Position numbers and translations under genes: made by a program
In this document: positions 1 through 5,739 of the stretch, piece after piece
How positions within the stretch are numbered: position 1 is the stretch's first letter
Layout: each line of letters starts with the position of its first letter
Source: Bacteroidales bacterium
GTDB taxonomy: Bacteria > Bacteroidota > Bacteroidia > Bacteroidales > Azobacteroidaceae
Assembly: GCA_020860885.1 (NCBI GenBank)
Contig: JAJBTS010000081.1
Span: forward strand, 1 to 8,296
DNA: 8,296 bases
Direction of reading: 5' to 3'
The notes under the pieces: generated by a model
The model's database searches: none
The model's input: only the letters and a program-made list of their open reading frames with translations
Told to the model about the DNA's origin: nothing

Positions 1-1
1 C

Positions 2-898
2 TTTAAAGCATGGCTTATTTCTGTTTACGATAATTATATAGGAATAAGACAACAACGTAATCCTTATAAACTTTTTGATAAATCAGGTAAATTTCTGACG
101 GATGTAGGGGCTAGAGGCCAGGGCCCCGGAGAATATTCATTTTCACCCTACGATGATGTAATTGATGAAAAGAATAAAAAGATTTATTTAGGCCCATTTG
201 CCCGTAGTCCACATATTTTGACTTATGATCTGGATGGCAATTATCTAGGTAATATAACCCTTCCTTTTGATATGAACAAACCAAAATTACATCTCAATTC
301 TAACGGAAATTTATCCTTTATTCAAATGGTTTTCCCTAATGACGATGTAATGGGAGCACAATTGGATAAAAGTGGAGAAATTATTCAACAAGTTGCTCCT
401 ATTGAAAATATTAGTGTTCAAAGTTTTGATAGTGAGATTTTTGCTACGCGCAATACGGATGCTTTTGATTTCCAGCATACAAGTATCGATTCATTGTTTC
501 ATTATGACTTAAAAGATAACGTTATTCGTCCGGTATTCACTACCCTTATTCCGGGAGAAAAATCTTTTAAACAATATGTAGAAACGAAAGATTATTTTAT
601 CACTTTGGCATGGGGAAAAAAGGCCGTAATTGCTACTCATAAAAAAGATAAGACGTCTGCCCGAATCAAATTAGTAAATGATTTTTATGGAAATATGGAA
701 TTTCCGATCAATGTATTGAGTGTTAGAAATGGTTATTACGTTCTTTCACTGGAGCCCGGAGAGTTGATTACCAAAATAGAAGATCGTCTTCAGGAAAGTA
801 GTTGTACAGAAGCAGATAAGAAAGTTTTAAATGATTTGTTATCAACTCTCGATGATAATTCTAATAATGTTTTGTTTTACGGAAAATTAAAAAAATAA
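2..898 (+). CDS. 6-bladed beta-propeller family protein (5' end outside window)
   Basis: The frame is open from base 2 with no stop before TAA at 896-898, so 298 residues are visible and the true start lies upstream of the window. A TTG at 218 is internal and not a convincing start, because the coding pattern and the family signature lie before it. At visible residues 36-45 the protein reads GARGQGPGEY, the GxGPGEY signature of the Bacteroidota 6-bladed beta-propeller group (NHL/TolB-like, DUF5128-type). It is followed by blade-like stretches such as IYLGPF and HILTYDLDGNYLG. These proteins are usually secreted or lipid-anchored, but the signal region is not visible. The role is unknown; extracellular ligand or glycan binding is only a guess. 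It ends 6 nt before the BlaI-type gene, which suggests co-transcription. Family assignment is fairly sure, function is not. Confidence 0.8.
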   Translation, partial: FKAWLISVYDNYIGIRQQRNPYKLFDKSGKFLTDVGARGQGPGEYSFSPYDDVIDEKNKKIYLGPFARSPHILTYDLDGNYLGNITLPFDMNKPKLHLNSNGNLSFIQMVFPNDDVMGAQLDKSGEIIQQVAPIENISVQSFDSEIFATRNTDAFDFQHTSIDSLFHYDLKDNVIRPVFTTLIPGEKSFKQYVETKDYFITLAWGKKAVIATHKKDKTSARIKLVNDFYGNMEFPINVLSVRNGYYVLSLEPGELITKIEDRLQESSCTEADKKVLNDLLSTLDDNSNNVLFYGKLKK

Positions 899-904
899 AT
901 TTTA

Positions 905-1264
905 ATGGAACATCTGACACCACAAGAAGAGCAATTGATGCTTTATATATGGCGACACGGGAAAGGATTTGTAAAGGATTACCGGGAAATGTATCCTCAT
1001 CCTAAGCCGCCTTACACTACAGTAGCTACTATTATTAAGAAACTGGAAAGCAAAGGGTATGTTACTTCCAAATTAAGTGGCAATACCTATGAGTACCGTC
1101 CGAAAATAAAACAGGAGAAGTATAAAAGCCAGTATATGTCGGGAGTGGTAAATAGTTTTTTTCAAAACTCCTACAAAGAGATGGTGAGTTTCTTTGCTCA
1201 GGAAGAAAAATTGTCTGAAAAAGACCTGGAAGAGATTATCAATATGATTAAAAATCGTACATAA
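905..1264 (+). CDS. BlaI/MecI/CopY-family transcriptional repressor
   Basis: This 119-residue protein matches the usual BlaI length. The N-terminal winged helix spans about residues 4-70: LTPQEEQLMLYIW opens the domain, YTTVATIIKKLESKGYV (37-53) is the recognition-helix region and start of the wing, and a basic stretch follows. The C-terminal half (about 74-119) is the helical dimerisation region. MVSFFAQEEKLS (93-104) aligns by eye with the segment where S. aureus BlaI is cut between Asn101 and Phe102. Here the equivalent pair would be Phe96-Phe97, so the Asn is not kept. By family knowledge it is a dimeric repressor inactivated by proteolysis triggered by the M56 partner, encoded 5 nt downstream. 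ATG at 905 fits the family N-terminus exactly. Its targets are unknown; its own operon is the usual expectation. The target need not be a beta-lactamase, since none is in the window. Confidence 0.93.
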   Translation: MEHLTPQEEQLMLYIWRHGKGFVKDYREMYPHPKPPYTTVATIIKKLESKGYVTSKLSGNTYEYRPKIKQEKYKSQYMSGVVNSFFQNSYKEMVSFFAQEEKLSEKDLEEIINMIKNRT

Positions 1265-1269
1265 GAATT

Positions 1270-2589
1270 ATGGATTTTGTTTTATACATACTGAAAGTAA
1301 ATCTATCTCTCGTAATTTTGTATGGATTTTACAGTCTTCTTTTCCGGCAGGATACTTTTTTCAAACTGAAAAGAATTATACTGCTTTCTGTCTTTTTAGT
1401 GTCGTTGATATATCCGTTTATTGATATTGCTTCCACGAATGGTGTCATTAGAGAAGCTATAGAAACCGGAGCTATTCCGGTTTATACTCTGCCGGAATTT
1501 ATAGTTTCCGAATCCGGTCATACGAATTATGCTTTTATGCCTAATGTTCCTGAAATTCTTTTAACAGTATATTTAGTAGGAGTGACCCTTTTGTTGTGCT
1601 GGATGTTCATTCAATTGGGATCTATATGTTTATCAATTCGCAGAACCGAGATTATTAGAATATTTAACAGGAAAATATATAAGAGTGAAGGATTGAAAAC
1701 TCCATATTCTTTCTTTAAGTGGATCCTAATAGATCCCGACCGTTATTCGGAAACAGAGTTGAAGGAAATTATCTTACATGAAGAAACCCATGTAAGACAA
1801 TGGCATTCCCTCGATATGTTTTTTTCAGAATTGATTTGTATTCTTTGTTGGTTTAATCCTTTCGTATGGTTAATAAAGAGAGAAATACGTATAAATCTGG
1901 AATATCTTGCCGATCGCAGAGTTTTGGATTCCGGATGTGAAGCAACTCATTATCAATTCCATCTCTTACGTTTATCTTATCATAAGGCTGCAGCACAACT
2001 TACAAATAATTTTAATGTATCACCTTTAAAAAAACGAATTTTAATGATGAATAAAAAACAAACTTCAGGTGTTGGTATAGTCAAGTATATTTTGTTTATA
2101 CCGATAGTAGGCATACTTGTATTATCTGGCAATTGTATGCAGGCAAAAGCCGGAAATACAAGCCCGGATGCAAAGAATTCAGATTCCAGTGAAATGCTTC
2201 ATTCGTCTTTTAATACTATAGATGAGATTGAGCGAGACAAAAAAGAATCTATTACAAAAGATTCTGTAGATATTTATCCACATGTAGAAAATATGCCGCA
2301 ATTTCCAGGAGGCCAACGGGAATTGATGAAATGGCTGGGAGAAAATATAAAATATCCGGATGAGGCGGCCACAGAGGGTATTCAAGGAATAATAGTTGCC
2401 CGGTTTGTAGTGAATTCCGATGGTTCCATTTCAGGTATAGAAATTCTACGTAAATTACATCCTTCTTTGGATGCAGAAGCTATTCGTGTAATAAAAGAAA
2501 TGCCAAAATGGGAGCCGGGAACAAATAAGGATGGCGTAGCGGTAGCTGTTTATTATGCATTACCTATCCGATTCATGTTGTCAGAATAA
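1270..2589 (+). CDS. M56-family (BlaR1-like) membrane metallopeptidase with C-terminal TonB domain
   Basis: This 439-residue protein has membrane segments at about 3-22, 33-53, 96-120, 182-201 and 271-288. The zinc motif HEETH is at 170-174, and the likely third ligand is Glu211 in NLEYLAD, followed by the family's typical DRRVL. WFNPFVW (194-200) is the classic BlaR1/MecR1 segment. After the last membrane helix and a Ser/Asp/Lys-rich linker (about 292-340), a TonB C-terminal domain occupies about 341-439, with MPQFPGG, the YP motif (362-363), VARFVV and LPIRF. There is no penicillin-binding sensor domain, so it is not a true beta-lactam receptor. Family logic predicts that it senses an envelope signal and triggers cleavage of the BlaI-type repressor encoded just upstream. 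The TonB domain should lie in the periplasm. The gene ends in two consecutive TAA codons and is followed by a strong terminator. Confidence 0.92.
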   Translation: MDFVLYILKVNLSLVILYGFYSLLFRQDTFFKLKRIILLSVFLVSLIYPFIDIASTNGVIREAIETGAIPVYTLPEFIVSESGHTNYAFMPNVPEILLTVYLVGVTLLLCWMFIQLGSICLSIRRTEIIRIFNRKIYKSEGLKTPYSFFKWILIDPDRYSETELKEIILHEETHVRQWHSLDMFFSELICILCWFNPFVWLIKREIRINLEYLADRRVLDSGCEATHYQFHLLRLSYHKAAAQLTNNFNVSPLKKRILMMNKKQTSGVGIVKYILFIPIVGILVLSGNCMQAKAGNTSPDAKNSDSSEMLHSSFNTIDEIERDKKESITKDSVDIYPHVENMPQFPGGQRELMKWLGENIKYPDEAATEGIQGIIVARFVVNSDGSISGIEILRKLHPSLDAEAIRVIKEMPKWEPGTNKDGVAVAVYYALPIRFMLSE

Positions 2590-2618
2590 TAAAGCAACCG
2601 AATAAGGATAGAGTTCAT

Positions 2619-2654
2619 AGTAATAATGGAATGATTGATTGACAAATTATTACT
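2619..2654 (+). repeat. Inverted repeat between the M56 gene and its terminator
   Basis: AGTAATAAT (2619-2627) is perfectly complementary to ATTATTACT (2646-2654), leaving an 18-nt loop. It is AT-only apart from one G/C pair, so it would be a weak stem. It sits directly before the strong hairpin at 2657 and may only be an accessory 3'-end structure. Confidence 0.35.
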
Positions 2655-2656
2655 TT

Positions 2657-2711
2657 ATATCCTTTCGTGAGATATATGGAAATTTCGATATATCTTCGAA
2701 AGGATATTTTT
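2657..2711 (+). terminator. Intrinsic terminator after the propeller-BlaI-M56 run
   Basis: The outer stem ATATCCTTTCG (2657-2667) pairs perfectly with CGAAAGGATAT (2697-2707). A second perfect inner stem, AGATATAT (2670-2677) with ATATATCT (2688-2695), encloses a 10-nt loop, with only small internal bulges between the stems. A T-run (2707-2711) follows. It lies 68 bp after the M56 stop codon, so it should end that transcript and separate it from the lipoprotein genes. Confidence 0.8.
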
Positions 2712-2719
2712 AATCGTTG

Positions 2720-2758
2720 AAAAACATTACCCTATCCATTGGAAAGGTCAATGTTTTC
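2720..2758 (+). repeat. Imperfect hairpin between the terminator and the first lipoprotein gene
   Basis: AAAACATT (2721-2728) is complementary to AATGTTTT (2750-2757). Inside are ACC/GGT (2729-2731 with 2746-2748, one bulged C) and TCC-ATT-GGA (2735-2743). On the + strand no T-run follows, so it is not a standard terminator in that direction. It lies upstream of the candidate promoter at 2776-2807, so it would not be in that promoter's transcript. It could be an operator-like dyad or a second read-through barrier. Confidence 0.4.
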
Positions 2759-2775
2759 AAAAGATACCCGTTTTA

Positions 2776-2807
2776 TTTGGTTATTTAAGAAAATAACAAG
2801 ATATTTG
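2776..2807 (+). promoter_or_regulatory. Candidate Bacteroidota promoter for the lipoprotein genes
   Basis: TTTG at 2776-2779 (-33 element) is followed after 20 nt by GATATTTG at 2800-2807. The second element differs from the TAnnTTTG (-7) consensus at one base. The spacing fits the Bacteroides sigma factor pattern, and transcription would begin about 20 nt before the ATG at 2836. This is inferred from the motif only. Confidence 0.5.
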
Positions 2808-2835
2808 TTTTCGAATTGAAGAAATCATAATAAAT

Positions 2836-3312
2836 ATGCACAAATCGAACTTTTTAGCACTGTCTATTTTAGTAGTATTTATATCTTCTTCCTTTAGCTG
2901 CTCCAAAAAACAATATGTAAGTAAGCAAAGTGGAATGGAAGTTAAAAAGCCTCAGGAAGAAGTTTTAACTTATGCTGAAGTTATTGCTCAATTTCCCGGT
3001 GGGGAAAACAATATGATGCAGTGGTTGTCTGATCATATAAATTATCCGACAGAAGCTGCTCAGAAAGGAATTGAAGGCATCGTTGTGACTCGGTTTATTA
3101 TTGATGCTACAGGGAATATTAAAGATCCAGAAGTTTTTAGATCGTCAGGTAATGATTTATTGGATAAAGAAGCGCTTCGTGTAGTATCATTGATGCCGGA
3201 TTGGATTCCTTCGGAACACAAAGGTAAAAAAGTAGCTATGTACTATATGTTACCTATTCGTTTTAAAATGCCTAACCGCTTACCAGCAGAATTTGTTAAT
3301 CCGACAAAATAA
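2836..3312 (+). CDS. Lipoprotein with TonB C-terminal domain (first paralogue)
   Basis: This 158-residue protein starts with a short basic N-end and a hydrophobic stretch (about 5-20), then SSFSC with the lipidated Cys at 22. Lys residues rather than acidic residues follow the Cys, so a surface-export signal is not evident and a periplasm-facing anchor is more likely. After a short linker, about residues 50-145 form a TonB C-terminal domain: AQFPGGENNMMQWL, INYP with the YP motif at 70-71, GIEGIVVTRF, and YYMLPIRF at the end. Classical TonB has one inner-membrane helix, a long Pro-rich spacer and ExbBD partners; all are missing here, so energy transduction is doubtful. The domain is closely related to the tail of the upstream M56 protein and to the next gene. 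Its function is unknown; a partner or decoy for the sensor is a guess. Confidence 0.85.
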   Translation: MHKSNFLALSILVVFISSSFSCSKKQYVSKQSGMEVKKPQEEVLTYAEVIAQFPGGENNMMQWLSDHINYPTEAAQKGIEGIVVTRFIIDATGNIKDPEVFRSSGNDLLDKEALRVVSLMPDWIPSEHKGKKVAMYYMLPIRFKMPNRLPAEFVNPTK

Positions 3313-3392
3313 TTTAATTAGTTTCTTAATGTGATTATGTTATCTGACTTTATCAATCAGTGTATTCAATAGTCTTATAAACGACAACCATT

Positions 3393-3839
3393 ATGTATAA
3401 ATTAAATCTGATTCTATTATTATTTTTACTTATTTTCATTACCGGATGTTCCAATAAACGATATGTAGGAAATACTCTTTCTGATAAAGATCAAAAAGAA
3501 ATCTTTAAAAAGGATTCAACATCATTGGAAGAATTAGATAAAATGCCTCAATTCGGAAATGGAGATTTAGATTTAATGTTGTGGATAACAAAAAATATTA
3601 AATATCCGACTAAGGCATTAAAAGAAGGAATCGAAGGTACTGTTGTTACACGTTTTTGTATAGACGCCAAAGGTAATGTGAAGGATGTAGAGGTAATACA
3701 ATCTGTACATCCGGTATTGGATAAAGAAACCGTAAAGACATTAAAAAAAATGCCGAAATGGAAACCCGGCATGCAAGATGGAGAAGCTGTTCCTGTATAT
3801 TATAGTGTTCCCGTTAGATATAGGCTACCTCGTGAATAG
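3393..3839 (+). CDS. Lipoprotein with TonB C-terminal domain (second paralogue)
   Basis: This 148-residue protein has a strongly hydrophobic signal (about 5-17) and lipobox ITGC with Cys19. The TonB C-terminal domain occupies about 50-148: MPQFGNGDLDLMLWI, IKYP with YP at 71-72, GIEGTVVTRF, IDAKGNVKDVEV, MPKWKPG, VYYSVPVRY. The residues after the lipid Cys (CSNKRYV) resemble those of the preceding protein (CSKKQYV), and both share GIEGxVVTRF and LDKE, so the two genes look like a tandem duplication. The usual FPGG is changed to FGNG. The gap to the previous gene is 80 bp without a clear terminator or a good TAnnTTTG box, so read-through from the first lipoprotein gene is likely. It converges with the CDGSH gene 28 bp away. 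The molecular role is unknown. Confidence 0.85.
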   Translation: MYKLNLILLLFLLIFITGCSNKRYVGNTLSDKDQKEIFKKDSTSLEELDKMPQFGNGDLDLMLWITKNIKYPTKALKEGIEGTVVTRFCIDAKGNVKDVEVIQSVHPVLDKETVKTLKKMPKWKPGMQDGEAVPVYYSVPVRYRLPRE

Positions 3840-3880
3840 ATTTTCAAAAGCAGCAGCCGAAGTATTTTTAAAAATCTATT
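3835..3880. terminator. Symmetric hairpin shared by two convergent genes
   Basis: AATAGATTTT (3835-3844) is perfectly complementary to AAAATCTATT (3871-3880). After one mismatch, AAAAG (3846-3850) pairs with TTTTT (3865-3869), leaving a 14-nt loop. The left arm contains the TAG of the lipoprotein gene and the right arm encodes the last residues of the CDGSH gene. The stem is AT-rich, so strength is uncertain, but the position and A/T tracts on both sides fit a bidirectional terminator. Confidence 0.5.
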
Positions 3881-4626
3881 TTGGAATTTTCTTCTATTGG
3901 TAAACCGTCCTGGAATTCAAACTTGATATGTTTTCCGTCACAGAAAGGTTTGTTGGCTGAATGTCCACAGCGGCATAGCGTAACCCGGTTACGTATTTCG
4001 TAACTGCTTCCATCTGCGCTTTGGATCCGAATTCCACCCTTCACCCAGATCGGCCCGCTAACCTTCATAACAGGATCTTCAATGATTCCGATACCCGGAT
4101 TCAGATCCGGTTCATATATCTTACCTGTAGATTGGTTTTTAAGGATTAACCTTCCGGAGGGGCAGTGTTCTTCCATATGTTTTATAATTCCTTTTTCTTC
4201 TTCGGTATAAGGTTCTTCCATTAGTTCCCAGATATCTTTTTTTGCATCGCAGAATCGGGCTATAGCACAATATTTTTTATTGTCATTCAGTATCAGGTCT
4301 AGCTCTTTGTACTGTTCTGCACTTTCGAGAATAGGTTCTTTGCTTGCGGTTTCTTTTGCATCCCATTCGATATGAGAATGCGTACCATCACAACAAGGTT
4401 TGTGCTTCGAATGTCCGCAACGGCATAATGCAATAGGTTCGGTAAGATTCTCTATAGAAGAACCTTTATGGTAGTTCCACGAATCACCCTGCTCATTAGG
4501 GGTAATTATTTCCTGGTCAATGGGTGGTTTACCATAAACCAGATAAGGACCGTCTTCTGATATTAAAATGAAATAAGTCGCCGGAGCAACCGGGCTTCCT
4601 TCCTGAATGGGATAATTTCTTTCCAT
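3868..4626 (-). CDS. Iron-sulfur protein with two CDGSH domains
   Basis: The 252-residue protein has two copies of the CDGSH signature C-x-C-x2-S-x3-P-x-C-D-G-x-H. The first has Cys68, Cys70, Cys79 and His83; the second has Cys218, Cys220, Cys229 and His233. Each set is the known 3Cys-1His ligand set for a [2Fe-2S] cluster, as in mitoNEET-type proteins. Between them, Cys120, Cys126 and Cys155 occur in YCAIARFC and HCPSGRL. This resembles the divergent single-cluster ferredoxin-like segment often seen next to CDGSH domains, though only three Cys are visible there. There is no signal peptide or membrane segment, so it is probably a cytoplasmic electron-transfer, cluster-transfer or redox-sensing protein. 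The substrate is unknown. ATG at 4626 leads straight into conserved sequence. It lies 162 bp downstream of the formimidoyltransferase gene and may be transcribed separately. Confidence 0.9.
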   Translation of the reverse strand: MERNYPIQEGSPVAPATYFILISEDGPYLVYGKPPIDQEIITPNEQGDSWNYHKGSSIENLTEPIALCRCGHSKHKPCCDGTHSHIEWDAKETASKEPILESAEQYKELDLILNDNKKYCAIARFCDAKKDIWELMEEPYTEEEKGIIKHMEEHCPSGRLILKNQSTGKIYEPDLNPGIGIIEDPVMKVSGPIWVKGGIRIQSADGSSYEIRNRVTLCRCGHSANKPFCDGKHIKFEFQDGLPIEENSKIDF

Positions 4627-4645
4627 AAATGGGCTATTTTTAGTT

Positions 4646-4721
4646 GAGAGAAGAAAAATACAATAATAAATATAACAAACTGGTGTATGTATTCGTATTA
4701 ATATCAGTAATTTCTTCTCTC
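4646..4721. repeat. Long-spaced 11-bp perfect inverted repeat upstream of the CDGSH gene
   Basis: GAGAGAAGAAA (4646-4656) is the exact complement of TTTCTTCTCTC (4711-4721), with 54 nt of AT-rich sequence between the arms. It fills much of the 162-bp gap between the CDGSH gene and the formimidoyltransferase gene. It may be a paired regulatory site around the CDGSH promoter or a stem in the mRNA. No perfect TAnnTTTG box was found here. Confidence 0.45.
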
Positions 4722-4788
4722 TATTTTAGTAACAAATGAAAAGAAAAGATGTTGTGTCAAAATAGAAGAGTCATCAGATAATTTTTAA

Positions 4789-5685
4789 TTATTCCCATAG
4801 ATGTGTTTCCAGAATTTGTTTCGATGAAAAATTTTCAATACCTAAATAATAAGCAGTTGTATCGACTATTGCCTGTAAAGGTATTAAACCGATCAATTCA
4901 CATCCGGCAATTGTAACACCGTATCTTTTCGCTTCAAAACGGATCATCTCAACTGCCTGATAAACGGCTGTCTGGGTATAATCGGTTAAGTTCATCGATA
5001 CCTGTACAACATTTTGTTCTTTTAAGTCCACGCCCATAGCTTTGCAGTAACGGAGTCCTCCCCCTATATGCCGTACTTTTCTGGCAATTTTATCCGCAAT
5101 TTCAACGTTTGAAGTATTCAAATTTACATTGAAAGCAATTAAAGGCATTCGAGCGCCTACTGCTACTGCACCTGCGGAAGAATGCCTGTCGGACGGACCA
5201 AAATCAGGTTTCCAGTCAGGAAGTTTCATTTTTTCTATCAATCCTTCAAATTCACCTTTCCTTATAGAAGCTAAATTCTGACGATGTGATGCACTGGCCG
5301 ATTGTTCATACAAATATACCGGGAGGTTGTACGTTTCTGCTAATTGTTTTCCTACCTCTGTAGCAATCTCATTGGCCTCTGATAAAGTTATACCTTTTAT
5401 CGGTATGAAAGGAATTACATCTACTGCACCTATTCGGGGATGTTGACCTCTATGTTTCGTAAGGTCGATTTCTTGTATGGCAAGTCCAACGGATCTTATG
5501 ACAGCCTTTTTTATAGCTTCCGGAGTTCCGACAGCAGTAACAACCATTCGGTTATGATCTTTGTCATTACTATAATCCAGAAGTTTAACATTTTCCTGAG
5601 CCCGGAAAGCGGATACGATATTTTCTATTTTCTCCGGATTCCTTCCTTCACTGAAATTAGGAACGCATTCTATTATCTTATCCAT
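4789..5685 (-). CDS. ftcD: Glutamate formimidoyltransferase (stand-alone FtcD N-terminal type)
   Basis: The enzyme transfers the formimino group between N-formimino-L-glutamate and tetrahydrofolate, the last step of one histidine degradation route, and acts in the cytoplasm. The protein has 298 residues, the size of the transferase alone without the cyclodeaminase domain. Motifs in order: ECVPNFSEGR (6-15), DHNRMVVT (43-50), HRGQHPRIGAVDVIPF (78-93), PVYLYEQSA (122-130), SDRHSSAGAVAVGAR (165-179), GLRYCKAMGVDL (210-221) and GCELIGLIPLQA (261-272). The His in GQHPRIG is residue 82, matching the catalytic His82 of mammalian FTCD and supporting the ATG at 5685. A TTG seven codons upstream is a less likely start. 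No histidine-utilisation genes adjoin it. It lies 54 bp after the transporter gene and has its own -7 box. Confidence 0.95.
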   Translation of the reverse strand: MDKIIECVPNFSEGRNPEKIENIVSAFRAQENVKLLDYSNDKDHNRMVVTAVGTPEAIKKAVIRSVGLAIQEIDLTKHRGQHPRIGAVDVIPFIPIKGITLSEANEIATEVGKQLAETYNLPVYLYEQSASASHRQNLASIRKGEFEGLIEKMKLPDWKPDFGPSDRHSSAGAVAVGARMPLIAFNVNLNTSNVEIADKIARKVRHIGGGLRYCKAMGVDLKEQNVVQVSMNLTDYTQTAVYQAVEMIRFEAKRYGVTIAGCELIGLIPLQAIVDTTAYYLGIENFSSKQILETHLWE

Positions 5686-5707
5686 TCTATACTTGTTTAT
5701 TTGCAAA

Positions 5708-5715
5708 CAAAAGTA
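5708..5715 (-). promoter_or_regulatory. Candidate -7 box for ftcD
   Basis: Read on the - strand this is TACTTTTG, a perfect match to the Bacteroidota TAnnTTTG element. It sits 22 bp before the ftcD ATG, inside the 54-bp gap after zupT. The -33 region is poor (TTC about 20 nt upstream). Transcription would start a short distance before the ATG. Confidence 0.45.
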
Positions 5716-5739
5716 ATGAAAAGAATTAAGAAATTGAAT

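Noticed and set aside
218..220. TTG as start codon of the propeller gene
   Set aside because: The frame is open from base 2 and the GxGPGEY family signature is encoded before this codon, so it is internal.
800..812. TGTACA in the propeller gene as a BlaI operator (TACA/TGTA type)
   Set aside because: It is a single short palindrome inside coding sequence without the spaced dyad of known BlaI sites or a nearby promoter.
2179..2385. Open frame of 68 codons on the - strand
   Set aside because: It lies wholly inside the M56-TonB gene opposite well-conserved TonB-domain codons and shows no family features.
905..2589. Beta-lactam resistance regulator (true BlaI-BlaR1)
   Set aside because: There is no penicillin-binding sensor domain and no beta-lactamase gene nearby; the tail is a TonB-type domain.
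3548..3772. Open frame of 74 codons on the - strand
   Set aside because: It is antisense to the second TonB-domain lipoprotein gene, whose product is clearly recognisable.
5704..5706. TTG as start codon of ftcD
   Set aside because: The ATG at 5685 matches the family N-terminus and puts the catalytic His at position 82; the seven extra residues match nothing.
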